From: Flectonema sp. DT1601
Taxonomy: Eukaryota > Euglenozoa > Diplonemea > Diplonemida > Diplonemidae
Length of the DNA: 64,000 nt
Direction of reading: 5' to 3'
Assembly: GCA_964019425.1 (NCBI GenBank)
Contig: OZ025863.1
Coordinates: forward strand, 186,001-250,000
Positions 1 through 8,504 of this stretch are shown here, piece by piece (the first letter of the stretch is position 1; the number at the start of each line of letters is the position of its first letter). Both the position numbers and the translations under genes were made by a program. The notes below the pieces were generated by a model that searched no databases, was not told the origin of the DNA, and worked only from the letters and a program-made list of their open reading frames with translations.

Positions 1-278
1 GTGACTGAGAAGTACAATTCCAAGGAGATAAAGGGAAAACATGCAATGGTACTTGTCGGCTCACGCAAAGACGGAGACCAACACATCTTCCTGCTTCAGA
101 ATTGGTGGGGAACAAGACAGTTGATTGAAGTGTCTGGTGAGTACCTTGCCCAAACAGGAGCCCAGGTTGTCTTCGTCAAGAAGTCGACCAAATTCCTGAC
201 GAGTTCCCGAAGAATGTAGCCTCTTACATGGAGACTGAAGACCTTGGTGAGCAGCTTCCTCCAGAGATGATGTATTAG
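1..278 (+). pseudogene. 3' part of a papain-like peptidase gene, frameshifted
   Basis: The window opens inside a peptidase copy. The visible part starts just before the catalytic His block (KGKHAMVLVG) and contains the Asn block (LLQNWW). Compared with every other copy, four bases (GGTC) are missing near 186, so the frame shifts and closes at 217-219 instead of at the family TAG at 276-278. It also has GWGTRQ-like sequence where the others have WWRTRQ. The 5' half lies outside the window, so its leader type is unknown. Confidence 0.8.
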
Positions 279-659
279 CAAACAGTCCCGTTTATCCCCA
301 CAAGAGACTTTGAACTGTCTTTGGTCAAAAAGAAGTAGACAAGTTAATGCGAAGGGTTTATTCTGCGATCTTAAGTTGTGTTCAATCGAACATGTGGTAT
401 CTCGGAAAATGGGTTAAAGTAACAACACCAACAAAGAATACTCACTGCCAGAAAAGAAAAGCTCCCCAATCCCACCTTCTATAATTTAACTAAGTGCATA
501 TTTGTATGCGGCACTATTTGATTGAGTCACTCTTTTGGAATAAGTTAACGAATGTGATCCGATGTACCTTTTTGATGTTAGGAAACTGTGGAAATGAATA
601 CTATTCTTTTACTAATCTCTGCTTTTCTTATTCTCACCTTTCTGTTCTAAAATGAATGA
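279..659 (+). other. peptidase 3' flank and Josephin-like gene upstream spacer
   Basis: This non-coding spacer follows a peptidase stop. Its first ~270 bases recur after every peptidase copy and carry small length changes between copies that are not multiples of three, so it is not coding. The end is a pyrimidine-rich tract (about 600-650) leading into TACTAAC. No gene is seen. Confidence 0.7.
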
Positions 660-677
660 TACTAACTTCTATCTCAG
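660..677 (+). promoter_or_regulatory. branch-point plus 3' splice acceptor-like motif (Josephin-like gene)
   Basis: TACTAACTTCTATCTCAG follows a long pyrimidine-rich tract and precedes the first open frame of the Josephin-like gene. TACTAAC is the canonical yeast branch-point sequence and the CAG lies 11 bases beyond it. The same motif stands before all seven Josephin-like copies. The matching 5' site or spliced leader cannot be identified, so it may be a 5' intron end or a trans-splice acceptor. Confidence 0.5.
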
Positions 678-680
678 GTA

Positions 681-1541
681 ACTTATAGATTACTCAACCG
701 GGGCTATAAATCTGACAATATCAGAGCAGCATGCCTCCGCTTCGTTAGCTCTCACATTGATGATGGTAATACTGCAGCTGCAATGCGTCGACGTATCAGC
801 CTTGCTTTTGAGAAGTTTAGTCACAAAGCCCTTAATTCATAGATTAAGCATCGAAAAGGATACAATTAACCACACAGGCTCTACAAGCCATTCCTTGGTT
901 AAACGATTTCCATCATCCCTTCATCAAACATCAGGAGAAGGTCTTCTCAGTGGAGAATGCGGATGGGCAGCGCTCAACTTCATTGCAGATCATTTATATA
1001 TCGATAGAATAAACTTCAGTTTTCTGTAAAACTACCAACAGCGATTTTATGAAGAATCTCTTAAAGTAGAACTCAACAACTCAGAGCATAAACCATCACC
1101 AGATGGTTGGTTCTCGCTACAAGTACTTAACATGGCTTGCATGACTAAATTCAACAAGAGAATTGAGTACTTCGTTAACTCAGCAGATTTCGACTATCCT
1201 GAAGCAGCCGCAGCACTTCTTCTGCATCAAGCGAAAACAAGGATGACTCACTTTATTGTTGCTCTAGTCTCATTTGAGTCCATGATCATCCGAGACATTC
1301 TTAAAGGCACAAAAGATTTAAGACTCCCTTTCGATCATTTTGACAAGATGTACCAAACTACAGAATATAGTTTCCATATGATACCATTAAAAGCTCGGAC
1401 TGATATGGATGTTACAATGACACCTGCGAATAGGACCTTTGATGGTATGCGAAGATAAAGTAAAACGCAAATTGGATGACGACTCATCTAATAACTCGAC
1501 TGTAAAAGTGAAACGACCAGACGTCAAAAATTCAAGTTGAG
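681..1541 (+). pseudogene. Josephin-like cysteine protease (putative deubiquitinase), interrupted frame, copy 1
   Basis: Two open stretches are seen. Frame 681-842 encodes TYRLLNRGYKSDNI... and stops at TAG. Frame 757-1458 carries the recognisable domain: GEGLLSGECGWAALNFI around the presumed nucleophile Cys (codon 958-960), SPDGWFSLQVLNMACM, and MTHFIVALVS with the presumed His (codon 1249-1251). These line up in order with human ataxin-3 around Cys14, its GFFSIQV segment and His119. The third catalytic position appears to be Asp in IIRDILKG rather than Asn. An in-frame TAA at 1027-1029 splits the domain, yet the frame is open on both sides. After 1446 another frame encodes a lysine-rich tail (KRKLDDDSS) to a TGA at 1539. 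It is either a pseudogene amplified after breakage or a gene with unrecognised splicing. The fold assignment is by eye. Confidence 0.55.
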
Positions 1542-1803
1542 CAAAAGCAAATAAACATTGCTAGCCCTATCCTGGCGAGCTCCGATGGATTTTTATCTTT
1601 GAACGATAGCAACTTCAACACAGAATGAAGTCCCTTAGAACTTACTGCTGAAGGACTAAAAAGGGACAAGTAGCATAAGATTAAGGCTCCTGAAACTACA
1701 TATTCTATTACCCTTTTGATGTTAGGAAACTGCAGAAATGAATACTTTTCTTTTACTAATCTCTGCTTTTCTTATTCTCACTTTTCTGTTCTAAAATGAA
1801 TGA
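1542..1803 (+). other. type A upstream spacer with invertible hairpin
   Basis: This non-coding leader recurs before many type A peptidase genes. It holds the palindromic stretch at 1629-1668 (AGTCCCTT ... GGACT ... AAGGGAC), then ATTCTATTACCC and a pyrimidine-rich run. No open frame of note. Confidence 0.55.
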
Positions 1804-1813
1804 TACTAACTAG
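1804..1813 (+). promoter_or_regulatory. TACTAAC-TAG acceptor-like motif before type A peptidase
   Basis: TACTAAC directly abuts TAG, 9 bases before the ATG at 1823. The upstream pyrimidine tract is shared with the Josephin-like gene, and homology between the two breaks exactly after ACTAAC. Very short branch-to-acceptor spacing is known in some protists (Trichomonas, Giardia). Function here is inferred. Confidence 0.4.
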
Positions 1814-1822
1814 CACCACAAA

Positions 1823-2833
1823 ATGAAAAAGAATCCACCGTCAGGAGGTGGAGGTGAACTTAAGCGACTGAAGCCTAATGGAGAAGAGCCAGATGTTGGT
1901 TGCGAGTACCAGACTTTTCTACTGGAGAAGGGGCTGACAGGCGATCCATACTTCCTGAATTATGAAACCATGGTAGAAGAGAGAAGGGACCGCCTGCACA
2001 AGATAATGAATGGAGATATCGTCCATGGACGTGAAGGTCACAATGAAGATCCGGCACCGATCAAACTCCAGGACGAATTCGACAAGTTCTGCGAGAGGAT
2101 ACCGGCTTGGAAGGATGGCGGATCATATGTATTCTGGAGAGACCATTCCAATGTGAAGGATAAGGAGGGGGTTCTGGTTGTCCGCGTTCAGAACAGTGGG
2201 TTGTGTTACATGCATGCACCTGCTGTCCTCCAACACTACGTAGTTACCATGAACTCTGGTGGCACCCATCATGAGATGCTGAATGTGGCCAAGTTTATGA
2301 AGCAATACTTCACTGCAAGGCAGCTTTTTAAACACATTGTGCATTGTGAGGGTGGGCATTCTGTAGGGTTCATGCGGCATATCATGCAGTTGGGTGTTTT
2401 GGATATTGAGTCCCTTTACATTCTTCAACGTGATGGTCTTCTGACAGCCACAGCTGCAGGGATTCATGATGCTCTTCAAGAATACGGGGTTGGCCTGGTT
2501 TCTGGCTTCAACGTAGACGCGACCTTCCACACATCGAACCTTACCTCATTTGTGACTGAAAAGTACAATTCCAAGGAGATAAAGGGAAAACATGCAATGG
2601 TACTTGTCGGCTCACGCAAAGACGGAGACCAACACATCTTCCTACTTCAGAATTGGTGGAGAACAAGACAGTTGATTGAAGTGTCTGGTGAGTACCTTGC
2701 CCAAACAGGAGCCCAGGTTGTCTTCGTCAAGAAGTCGGTCGAACAGATTCCTGACGAGTTCCCGAAGAATGTAGCCTCTTACATGGAGACTGAAGACCTT
2801 GGTGAGCAGCTTCCTCCAGAGATGATATATTAG
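1823..2833 (+). CDS. papain-like cysteine peptidase, type A, 336 aa
   Basis: This is the reference copy of the family. Residues 101-107 (SYVFWRD) resemble the start of mature papain (YVDWR). Q123 and C128 in QNSGLCYMH match the oxyanion Gln and nucleophile, H257 in KGKHAMVLVG the general base, and N277 in LLQNWW the supporting Asn. The preceding ~95 residues could act as a propeptide, but no signal peptide or membrane segment is present, so the enzyme should be cytosolic or nuclear (a Lys/Arg-rich N-terminus, LKRLKP). Cassettes: GDPYFLNYE, VGFMRH, long interdomain loop (GVLDIESLYILQRDG...TATAAG), HTSNLTS, KEIK. It alone has Val at 135 and ends in MIY. The start follows TACTAAC-TAG and is shared by all type A copies. 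Family assignment to C1-like peptidases is by motif; substrate unknown. Confidence 0.85.
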   Translation: MKKNPPSGGGGELKRLKPNGEEPDVGCEYQTFLLEKGLTGDPYFLNYETMVEERRDRLHKIMNGDIVHGREGHNEDPAPIKLQDEFDKFCERIPAWKDGGSYVFWRDHSNVKDKEGVLVVRVQNSGLCYMHAPAVLQHYVVTMNSGGTHHEMLNVAKFMKQYFTARQLFKHIVHCEGGHSVGFMRHIMQLGVLDIESLYILQRDGLLTATAAGIHDALQEYGVGLVSGFNVDATFHTSNLTSFVTEKYNSKEIKGKHAMVLVGSRKDGDQHIFLLQNWWRTRQLIEVSGEYLAQTGAQVVFVKKSVEQIPDEFPKNVASYMETEDLGEQLPPEMIY

Positions 2834-3283
2834 CAAACAGTCCCGTTTATCCCCACAAGAGACTTTGAAATGTCTTTGGTCAAAAAGAAGGAGAAAAGTT
2901 AATGCGAAGGGTTTATTCTGCGATCTTGAGTTGTGTCCAATCGAACATGTGGTATCTCGGAAAATGTGTTAAAGTAACAACACCAACAAAGAATACTCAC
3001 TGCCAGAAAAGAAAAGCTCCCCAATCTTACCTTCTATAATTTAACTAAGTGCATATTTGTATGCGGCACTATTTGATTGAGTCACTCTTTTGGAATAAGT
3101 TAATGAATGTGATGACCCCGTTTACTCCTACTTTCTTTGTTTATTTAGTTAATTCTTGCCAACCCGATGTACCCTTTTGATGTTAGGAAACTGTGGAAAT
3201 GAATACTATTCTTTTACTAATCTCTGCTTTTCTTATTCTCACTTTTCTGTTCTAAAATGAATGATACAAACTAGCACCACAAA
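2834..3283 (+). other. spacer between type A genes
   Basis: A 450-bp intergenic spacer: the recurrent 3' flank, then the pyrimidine-rich acceptor-like leader without the AGTCCCTT hairpin block. No gene is seen. Confidence 0.65.
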
Positions 3284-4279
3284 ATGAAAAAGAATCCACC
3301 GTCAGGAGGTGGAGGTGAACTTAAGCGACTGAAGCCTAATGGAGAAGAGCCAGCTGTTGGTTGCGAGTACCAGACTTTTCTACTGGAGAAGGGGCTGACA
3401 GGCGATCCATACTTCCTGAATTATGAAACCATGGTAGAAGAGAGAAGGGACCGCCTGCACAAGATAATGAATGAGGATATCGTCCATGGACGTGAAGGTC
3501 ACAATGAAGATCCGGCACCGATCAAACTCCAGGACGAATTCGACAAGTTCTGCGAGAGGATACCGGCTTGGAAGGATGGCGGATCATATGTATTCTGGAG
3601 AGACCATTCCAATGTGAAGGATAAGGAGGGGGTTCTGGTTGTCCGCGTTCAGAACAGTGGGTTGTGTTACATGCATGCACCTGCTGCCCTCCAACACTAC
3701 GTAGTTACCATGAACTCTGGTGGCACCCATCATGAGATGCTGAATGTGGCCAAGTTTATGAAGCAATACTTCACTGCAAGGCAGCTTTTTAAACACATTG
3801 TGCAGTGTGAGGGTGGGCATTCTGTAGAGTTCATGCAGCAAATCATGCAGTTGGATGATGAGGATATTGAGGCTATCCCTCGTCTTGGAAAAGCGAAAGA
3901 CTCCGATATCCACGATGCCCTTAAACAATATGGAGTTGGCCTGGTTTCTGGCTTCAACGTGGACGCGACCTTCCACGAATCGGAGCTTGCCTCATTTGTG
4001 ACTGAGAAGTACAATTCCAAGAAGAAAAAGGGAAAACATGCAATGGTACTTGTCGGCTCACGCAAAGACGGAGACCAACACATCTTCCTACTTCAGAATT
4101 GGTGGAGAACAAGACAGTTGATTGAAGTGTCTGGTGAGTACCTTGCCCAAACAGGAGCCCAGGTTGTCTTCGTCAAGAAGTCGGTCGACCAAATTCCTGA
4201 CGAGTTCCCGAAGAATGTAGCCTCTTACATGGAGACTGAAGACCTTGGTGAGCAGCTTCCTCCAGAGATGATGTATTAG
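3284..4279 (+). CDS. papain-like cysteine peptidase, type A, 331 aa
   Basis: Second intact copy. Catalytic set Q123, C128, H252, N272; the His and Asn move by five residues because this copy uses the short interdomain loop DDEDIEAIPRLGKAKDSDIHDALKQYG-type sequence. Other cassettes: GDPYFLNYE, QCEGGHSVEFMQQ, HESELAS, and a KKKK run five residues before the His. A private change is IMNEDIV for IMNGDIV. The loop and downstream cassettes differ from its neighbour at 1823, while the ~270 bases around the Cys are essentially identical, including silent sites. Confidence 0.85.
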   Translation: MKKNPPSGGGGELKRLKPNGEEPAVGCEYQTFLLEKGLTGDPYFLNYETMVEERRDRLHKIMNEDIVHGREGHNEDPAPIKLQDEFDKFCERIPAWKDGGSYVFWRDHSNVKDKEGVLVVRVQNSGLCYMHAPAALQHYVVTMNSGGTHHEMLNVAKFMKQYFTARQLFKHIVQCEGGHSVEFMQQIMQLDDEDIEAIPRLGKAKDSDIHDALKQYGVGLVSGFNVDATFHESELASFVTEKYNSKKKKGKHAMVLVGSRKDGDQHIFLLQNWWRTRQLIEVSGEYLAQTGAQVVFVKKSVDQIPDEFPKNVASYMETEDLGEQLPPEMMY

Positions 4280-4905
4280 CAAACAGTCCCGTTTATCCCC
4301 ACAAGAGACTTTGAACTGTCTTTGGTCAAAAAGAAGTAGACAAGTTAATGCGAAGGGTTTATTCTGCGATCTTAAGTTGTGTTCAATCGAACATGTGGTA
4401 TCTCGGAAAATGGGTTAAAGTAACAACACCAACAAAGAATACTCACTGCCAGAAAAGAAAAGCTCCCCAATCCCACCTTCTATAATTTAACTAAGTGCAT
4501 ATTTGTATGCGGCACTATGTGATTGAGTCACTCTTTTGGAATAAGTTAATGAATGTGATGACCCCGTTTACTCCTACTTTCTTTGTTGATTTAGTTTATT
4601 CTTGCCAACCTAATGTTCAACCCATCAGCCGGTTAATTTGTTGCTAGCCCTATCCTGGCGAGCTCCGATGGATTTTTATCTTATAATTATAGCAACTTCA
4701 ACATAGAATGAAGTCCCTTAGAACTTACTGATGAAGGACTAAAAAGGGACAAGTAGTATAAGATTAAGACTCCTAAAACTATATATTCTATTACCCTTTT
4801 GATGTTAGGAAACTACAGAAATGAATACTTTTCTTTTACTAATCTCTGCTTTTCTTATTCTCACTTTTCTGTTCTAAAATGAATGATACAAACTAGCACC
4901 ACAAA
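4280..4905 (+). other. spacer with type A hairpin leader
   Basis: This spacer contains the 3' flank, the segment beginning TTGCTAGCCCTATCC (about 4641), the AGTCCCTT hairpin (4712-4750) and the pyrimidine-rich tract. No gene is seen. Confidence 0.65.
4712..4750 (+). promoter_or_regulatory. two-way (mutually exclusive) hairpin upstream of type A gene
   Basis: AGTCC (4712-4716) can pair with GGACT (4736-4740), while the overlapping GTCCCTT (4713-4719) can pair with AAGGGAC (4744-4750). The two stems exclude each other. The block recurs upstream of type A copies at 1823, 20262, 28227, 43826, 45463, 51556 and 62884. Its role is unknown. Confidence 0.4.
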
Positions 4906-5883
4906 ATGAAAAAGAATCCACCGTCAGGAGGTGGAGGTGAACTTAAGCGACTGAAGCCTAATGGAGAAGAGCCAGATGTTGGTTGCGAGTACCAGACTTT
5001 TCTGCTGGAGAAGGGGCTGACCCAGCGTCCTTACAACTTGAATTATGATGACATGTTGGAGAAGGAAAAGGAACGCCTGCACAAGATAATGAATGGGGAT
5101 ATCGTCCATGGACGTGAAGGTCACAATGAAGATCCAGCTCCGATCAAACTCCAGGACGAATTCGACAAGTTCTGCGAGAGGATACCGGCTTGGAAGGATG
5201 GCGGATCATATGTATTCTGGAGAGACCATTCCAATGTGAAGGATAAGGAGGGGGTTCTGGTTGTCCGCGTTCAGAACAGTGGGTTGTGTTACATGCATGC
5301 ACCTGCTGCCCTCCAACACTACGTAGTTACCATGAACTCTGGTGGCACCCATCATGAGATGCTGAATGTGGCCTAGGTTATGAAGCAATACTTCACTGCA
5401 AGGCAGCTTTTTAAACACATTATGCATTGTGAGGGTGGGCATTCTGTAGGGTTCATGCGGCAAATCATGCAGTTGGGTGTTTTGGATATTGAGATTATCC
5501 CTCGTCGTGGAAAAGCGGAAGACTCCGATATCCACGATGCCCTTAAACAATATGGAGTTGGCCTGGTTTCTGGCTTCAACGTGGACGCGACCTTCCACAC
5601 ATCGGACCTTACCTCATTTGTGACTGAGAAGTACAATTCCAAGGAGATAAAGAGAAAACATGCAATGGTACTTGTAGACCAACACTTCTTCCTACTTCAG
5701 AATTGGTGGAGAACAAGACAGTTGATTGAAGTGTCTGGTGAGTACCTTGCCCAAACAGGAGCCCAGGTTGTCTTCGTCAAGAAGTCGGTCGACCAAATTC
5801 CTGACGAGTTCCCGAAGAATGTAGCCTCTTACATGGAGACTGAAGACCTTGGTGAGCAGCTTCCTCCAGAGATGATGTATTAG
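4906..5883 (+). pseudogene. papain-like peptidase, type A, with one in-frame TAG
   Basis: The frame is complete from MKKNPP to the family stop, but a TAG at 5374-5376 replaces the Lys codon AAG of NVAKFMKQ, 27 residues after the catalytic Cys. In addition a small in-frame deletion removes GSRKDG between the His and Asn blocks (LVDQHFF), so even a read-through product would lack a loop next to the active site. Cassettes: QRPYNLNYD, VGFMRQ, a hybrid loop GVLDIEIIPRRGKAEDSD, HTSDLTS, KEIK. The hybrid loop joins the start of the long form to the end of the short form. Confidence 0.8.
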
Positions 5884-6276
5884 CAAACAGTCCCGTTAAT
5901 CCCCACAAGAGACTTTGAACTGTCTTTGGTCAAAAAGAAGAAAAAAAGTTTATGCGAAGGGTTTATTCTGCGATCTTAAGTTGTGTTCAATCGAACATGT
6001 GGTATGTCGTAAAATGTGTTAAAGTAACAACACCAACAAAGAATACTCACTGCCAGAAAAGAAAAGCTCCCCAATCCCACCTTCTATAATTTAACTAAGT
6101 GCATATTTGTATGCGGCACTATGTGATGAACACTCTTTTGGAATAAGTTAACGAATGTGATGACCCCGTTTACTCCTACTTTCTTTGTTGATTTAGTTTA
6201 TTCTTGCCAACCCGATGTTCAACCCAACAGCCGGTTTATTTGTTTTTTTTTACCTTTTATTTTCTATTCCTACAGC
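5884..6276 (+). other. spacer ending in pyrimidine-rich tract and CTACAG
   Basis: The peptidase 3' flank runs into a T-rich tract and TTTCTATTCCTACAG just before a small conserved open frame. The end looks like a splice acceptor. No gene is seen in the body of the spacer. Confidence 0.6.
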
Positions 6277-6471
6277 ATGTGCTATGAAAGAAGCTTTTCT
6301 CCGAGTACCTTGGCAGTAAATACGGGTATCGATAGAGTGTGTTGTAGTCTATCCAGTGGATTCCCATTCGTAGGGTCTGGTGCGTTTTTTATGTTGAGGT
6401 GTGTTGGAAGACGGTGTCAAGATGGGGCGAGAACGCAGCTCTCTCAAGGGATCATCTCTGTGAGTCTTTGA
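6277..6471 (+). CDS. small conserved open frame MCYERSF..., function unknown
   Basis: This 64-codon frame begins directly after CCTACAG and recurs between each type A gene and the following type B gene (21651, 52945, 57398, 59623, and as a variant at 11958). It is rich in Cys, Ser and Gly and matches no family I know. Copies differ mainly by amino-acid changes such as Cys to Arg, and one ends differently, which is weak support for coding. It could instead be a non-coding exon of the type B transcript. Confidence 0.25.
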   Translation: MCYERSFSPSTLAVNTGIDRVCCSLSSGFPFVGSGAFFMLRCVGRRCQDGARTQLSQGIISVSL

Positions 6472-7139
6472 AGAAAAAACCACACTGACTTCTAAAAATC
6501 CAAAAAGCCACGCTAATTATTCCAAGTACAGTATATTAACCATAATTCTTCTCAATACAGTTACAAACAATAGGGATGAAGGAAAATGATTAACAGAAGA
6601 GGTAGAAAAAGGGTAAGCTAATGTGTGTTTGGGCTTAAAAGTTAGTAGCCAGCTATATTTTTGTGAAGGAAGGGAGGAAATGTCGTCCTGTTCTGGTTAT
6701 TAGTAGTTTATGACACCGTATCGGTGAGGGTTTTCGGTTGTTTATTGTCTACGTGATATCAATTACAAATGTTATTCATTCCCCTTGGTGAGCAGCTTCC
6801 TCCAGAGATGATGTATTAGAACAATCCTGTTTATCCCCACAAGAGACTTTCAACTAAACTGTCTTTGGTCAAATAATGCGAAGGGTTTATTCCTTGTAAC
6901 GATCTTTAAGTTGTGTTCAATCGAACACGTGCATCTCGGCAAACCCATTAAATAACCTACAGCGAAGAAGAACACCCAAATATTTGAGCTAGCTTACATC
7001 CTTCGGGATAAGTTAAGATAATTACATGTTCATTAACCCCCCCAAGTATACGTTTAATTAACCAAATAATTGACACTAACACTATAGTGAAGGAAGAAAG
7101 TGCTATTGAGAAGTACGTGCAGCTGACTGTTCCTTTACC
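6472..7139 (+). promoter_or_regulatory. type B upstream region with relic peptidase 3' end
   Basis: The region upstream of the first type B gene contains, at 6782-6939, a decayed copy of the end of a peptidase gene and its 3' flank (CTTGGTGAGCAGCTTCCTCC, the TAG, then diverged flank). After it come a C-rich run, ACTAAC-ACTATAG (7075-7087) and a ~50-base stretch ending in TTTACC-ATG. The leader is shared by all type B copies and probably carries their promoter. Confidence 0.55.
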
Positions 7140-8123
7140 ATGTTCAAGACTTCCCGAGTTATTGTGACCTCAGTTAGAGGAAAGATAGCTTGTGAGTTTC
7201 AGGCTTTTCTGCAGAAGAAGGGGCTGACCCAGCGTCCTTACAACTTGAATTATGATGACATGTTGGAGAAGGAAAAGGACCGCCTGCACAAGATAATGAA
7301 TGGGGATATCGTCCATGGACGTGAAGGTCACAATGAAGATCCGGCACCGATCAAACTCCAAGACGAATTCGACAAGTTCTGCGAGAGGATACCGGCTTGG
7401 AAGGATGGCGGATCATATGTATTCTGGAGAGACCATTCCAATGTGAAGGATAAGGAGGGGGTTCTGGTTGTCCGCGTTCAGAACAGTGGGTTGTGTTACA
7501 TGCATGCACCTGCTGCCCTCCAACACTACGTAGTTACCATGAACTCTGGTGGCACCCATCATGAGATGCTGAATGTGGCCAAGTTTATGAAGCAATACTT
7601 CACTGCAAGGCAGCTTTTTAAACACATTGTGGAGGATGAGGGTGGGCATTCTGTAGGGTTCATGCAGCAAATCATGCAGTTGGGTGTTTTGGATATTGAG
7701 TCCCTTTACATTCTTCAACGTGGTGGTCTTCTGACAGCCACAGCTGCAGGGATTCATGATGCTCTTCAAGAATATGGAGTTGGCCTGGTTTCTGGCTTCA
7801 ACGTGGACGCGACCTTCTACACATCGAAGCTTACCTCATTTGTGACTGAGAAGTACAATTCCGAGGAGATAAAGGGAAAACATGCAATGGTACTTGTCGG
7901 CTCACGCAAAGACGGAGACCAACACATCTTCCTACTTCAGAATTGGTGGAGAACAAGACAGTTGATTGAAGTGTCTGGTGAGTACCTTGCCCAAACAGGA
8001 GCCCAGGTTGTCTTCGTCAAGAAGTCGGTCGACCAAATTCCTGACGAGTTCCCGAAGAATGTAGCCTCTTACATGGAGACTGAAGACCTTGGTGAGCAGC
8101 TTCCTCCAGAGATGATGTATTAG
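7140..8123 (+). CDS. papain-like cysteine peptidase, type B, 327 aa
   Basis: Type B leader MFKTSRVIVTSVRGKIACEF replaces the glycine-rich type A N-terminus and shortens the protein by nine residues. Catalytic positions are Q114, C119, H248, N268. Cassettes: QRPYNLNYDD, a private EDEGGHSVGFMQQ, the long interdomain loop (SLYILQRGG...TATAAG), a private YTSKLTS, and EEIK before the His. No signal peptide is seen; the first residues are basic and moderately hydrophobic but lack a hydrophobic core of the usual length. Confidence 0.85.
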   Translation: MFKTSRVIVTSVRGKIACEFQAFLQKKGLTQRPYNLNYDDMLEKEKDRLHKIMNGDIVHGREGHNEDPAPIKLQDEFDKFCERIPAWKDGGSYVFWRDHSNVKDKEGVLVVRVQNSGLCYMHAPAALQHYVVTMNSGGTHHEMLNVAKFMKQYFTARQLFKHIVEDEGGHSVGFMQQIMQLGVLDIESLYILQRGGLLTATAAGIHDALQEYGVGLVSGFNVDATFYTSKLTSFVTEKYNSEEIKGKHAMVLVGSRKDGDQHIFLLQNWWRTRQLIEVSGEYLAQTGAQVVFVKKSVDQIPDEFPKNVASYMETEDLGEQLPPEMMY

Positions 8124-8504
8124 CAAACAGTCCCGTTTATCCCCACAAGAGACTTTGAACTGTCTTTGGTCAAAAAGAAGAAAACAAGTTAATGCGAAGG
8201 GTTTATTCTGCGATCTTAAGTTGTGTTCAATCGAACATGTGGTATGTCGTAAAATGGGTTAAAGTAGCAACACCAACAAAGAATACTCACTGCCAGAAAA
8301 GAAAAGCTCCCCAATCCCACCTTCTATTATTTAACTAAGTGCATATTTGTATGCGGCACTATGTGATGAACACTCTTTTGGAATAAGTTAACGAATGTGA
8401 TGACCCCGTTTACTCCTACTTTCTTTGTTGATTTAGTTTATTCTTGCCAACCCGATGTTCAACCCAACAGCCGGTTTATTTGTTTTTTTTTACCTTTTAT
8501 TTTC
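8124..8504 (+). other. spacer, interrupted by mobile repeat array
   Basis: Standard peptidase 3' flank and T-rich tract. It stops at TTATTTTC (8504), where the 1285-bp array is inserted; the interrupted sequence resumes at 11945 with CTATTCCTACAG. Confidence 0.7.

Noticed and set aside
757-1458. Altered genetic code with TAA/TAG read as Gln, explaining the stop in the Josephin-like gene
   Set aside because: Fourteen intact peptidase copies all end at the same TAG, the flank after it has non-triplet length changes, and the 1685-codon LINE frame has no TAA or TAG within it.
1620-1720. Hammerhead-ribozyme-like pattern (CTGATGA, later GAAAC, with ATAGAAT/ATTCTAT pairing) in type A leaders
   Set aside because: The cleavage-site base is wrong, the spacing to the outer stem does not fit, and copies have CTGCTGA or TCCTAAAAC, so the core is not kept.
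2123-2530. 130-135-codon antisense frames inside every peptidase gene
   Set aside because: They mirror the codon pattern of the sense gene and overlap the catalytic region; no independent start or motif.
5374-5376. Programmed read-through at TAG in peptidase copies 4906 and 22514
   Set aside because: Each stop is private to one copy, at different places, with no shared context, so decay is simpler.
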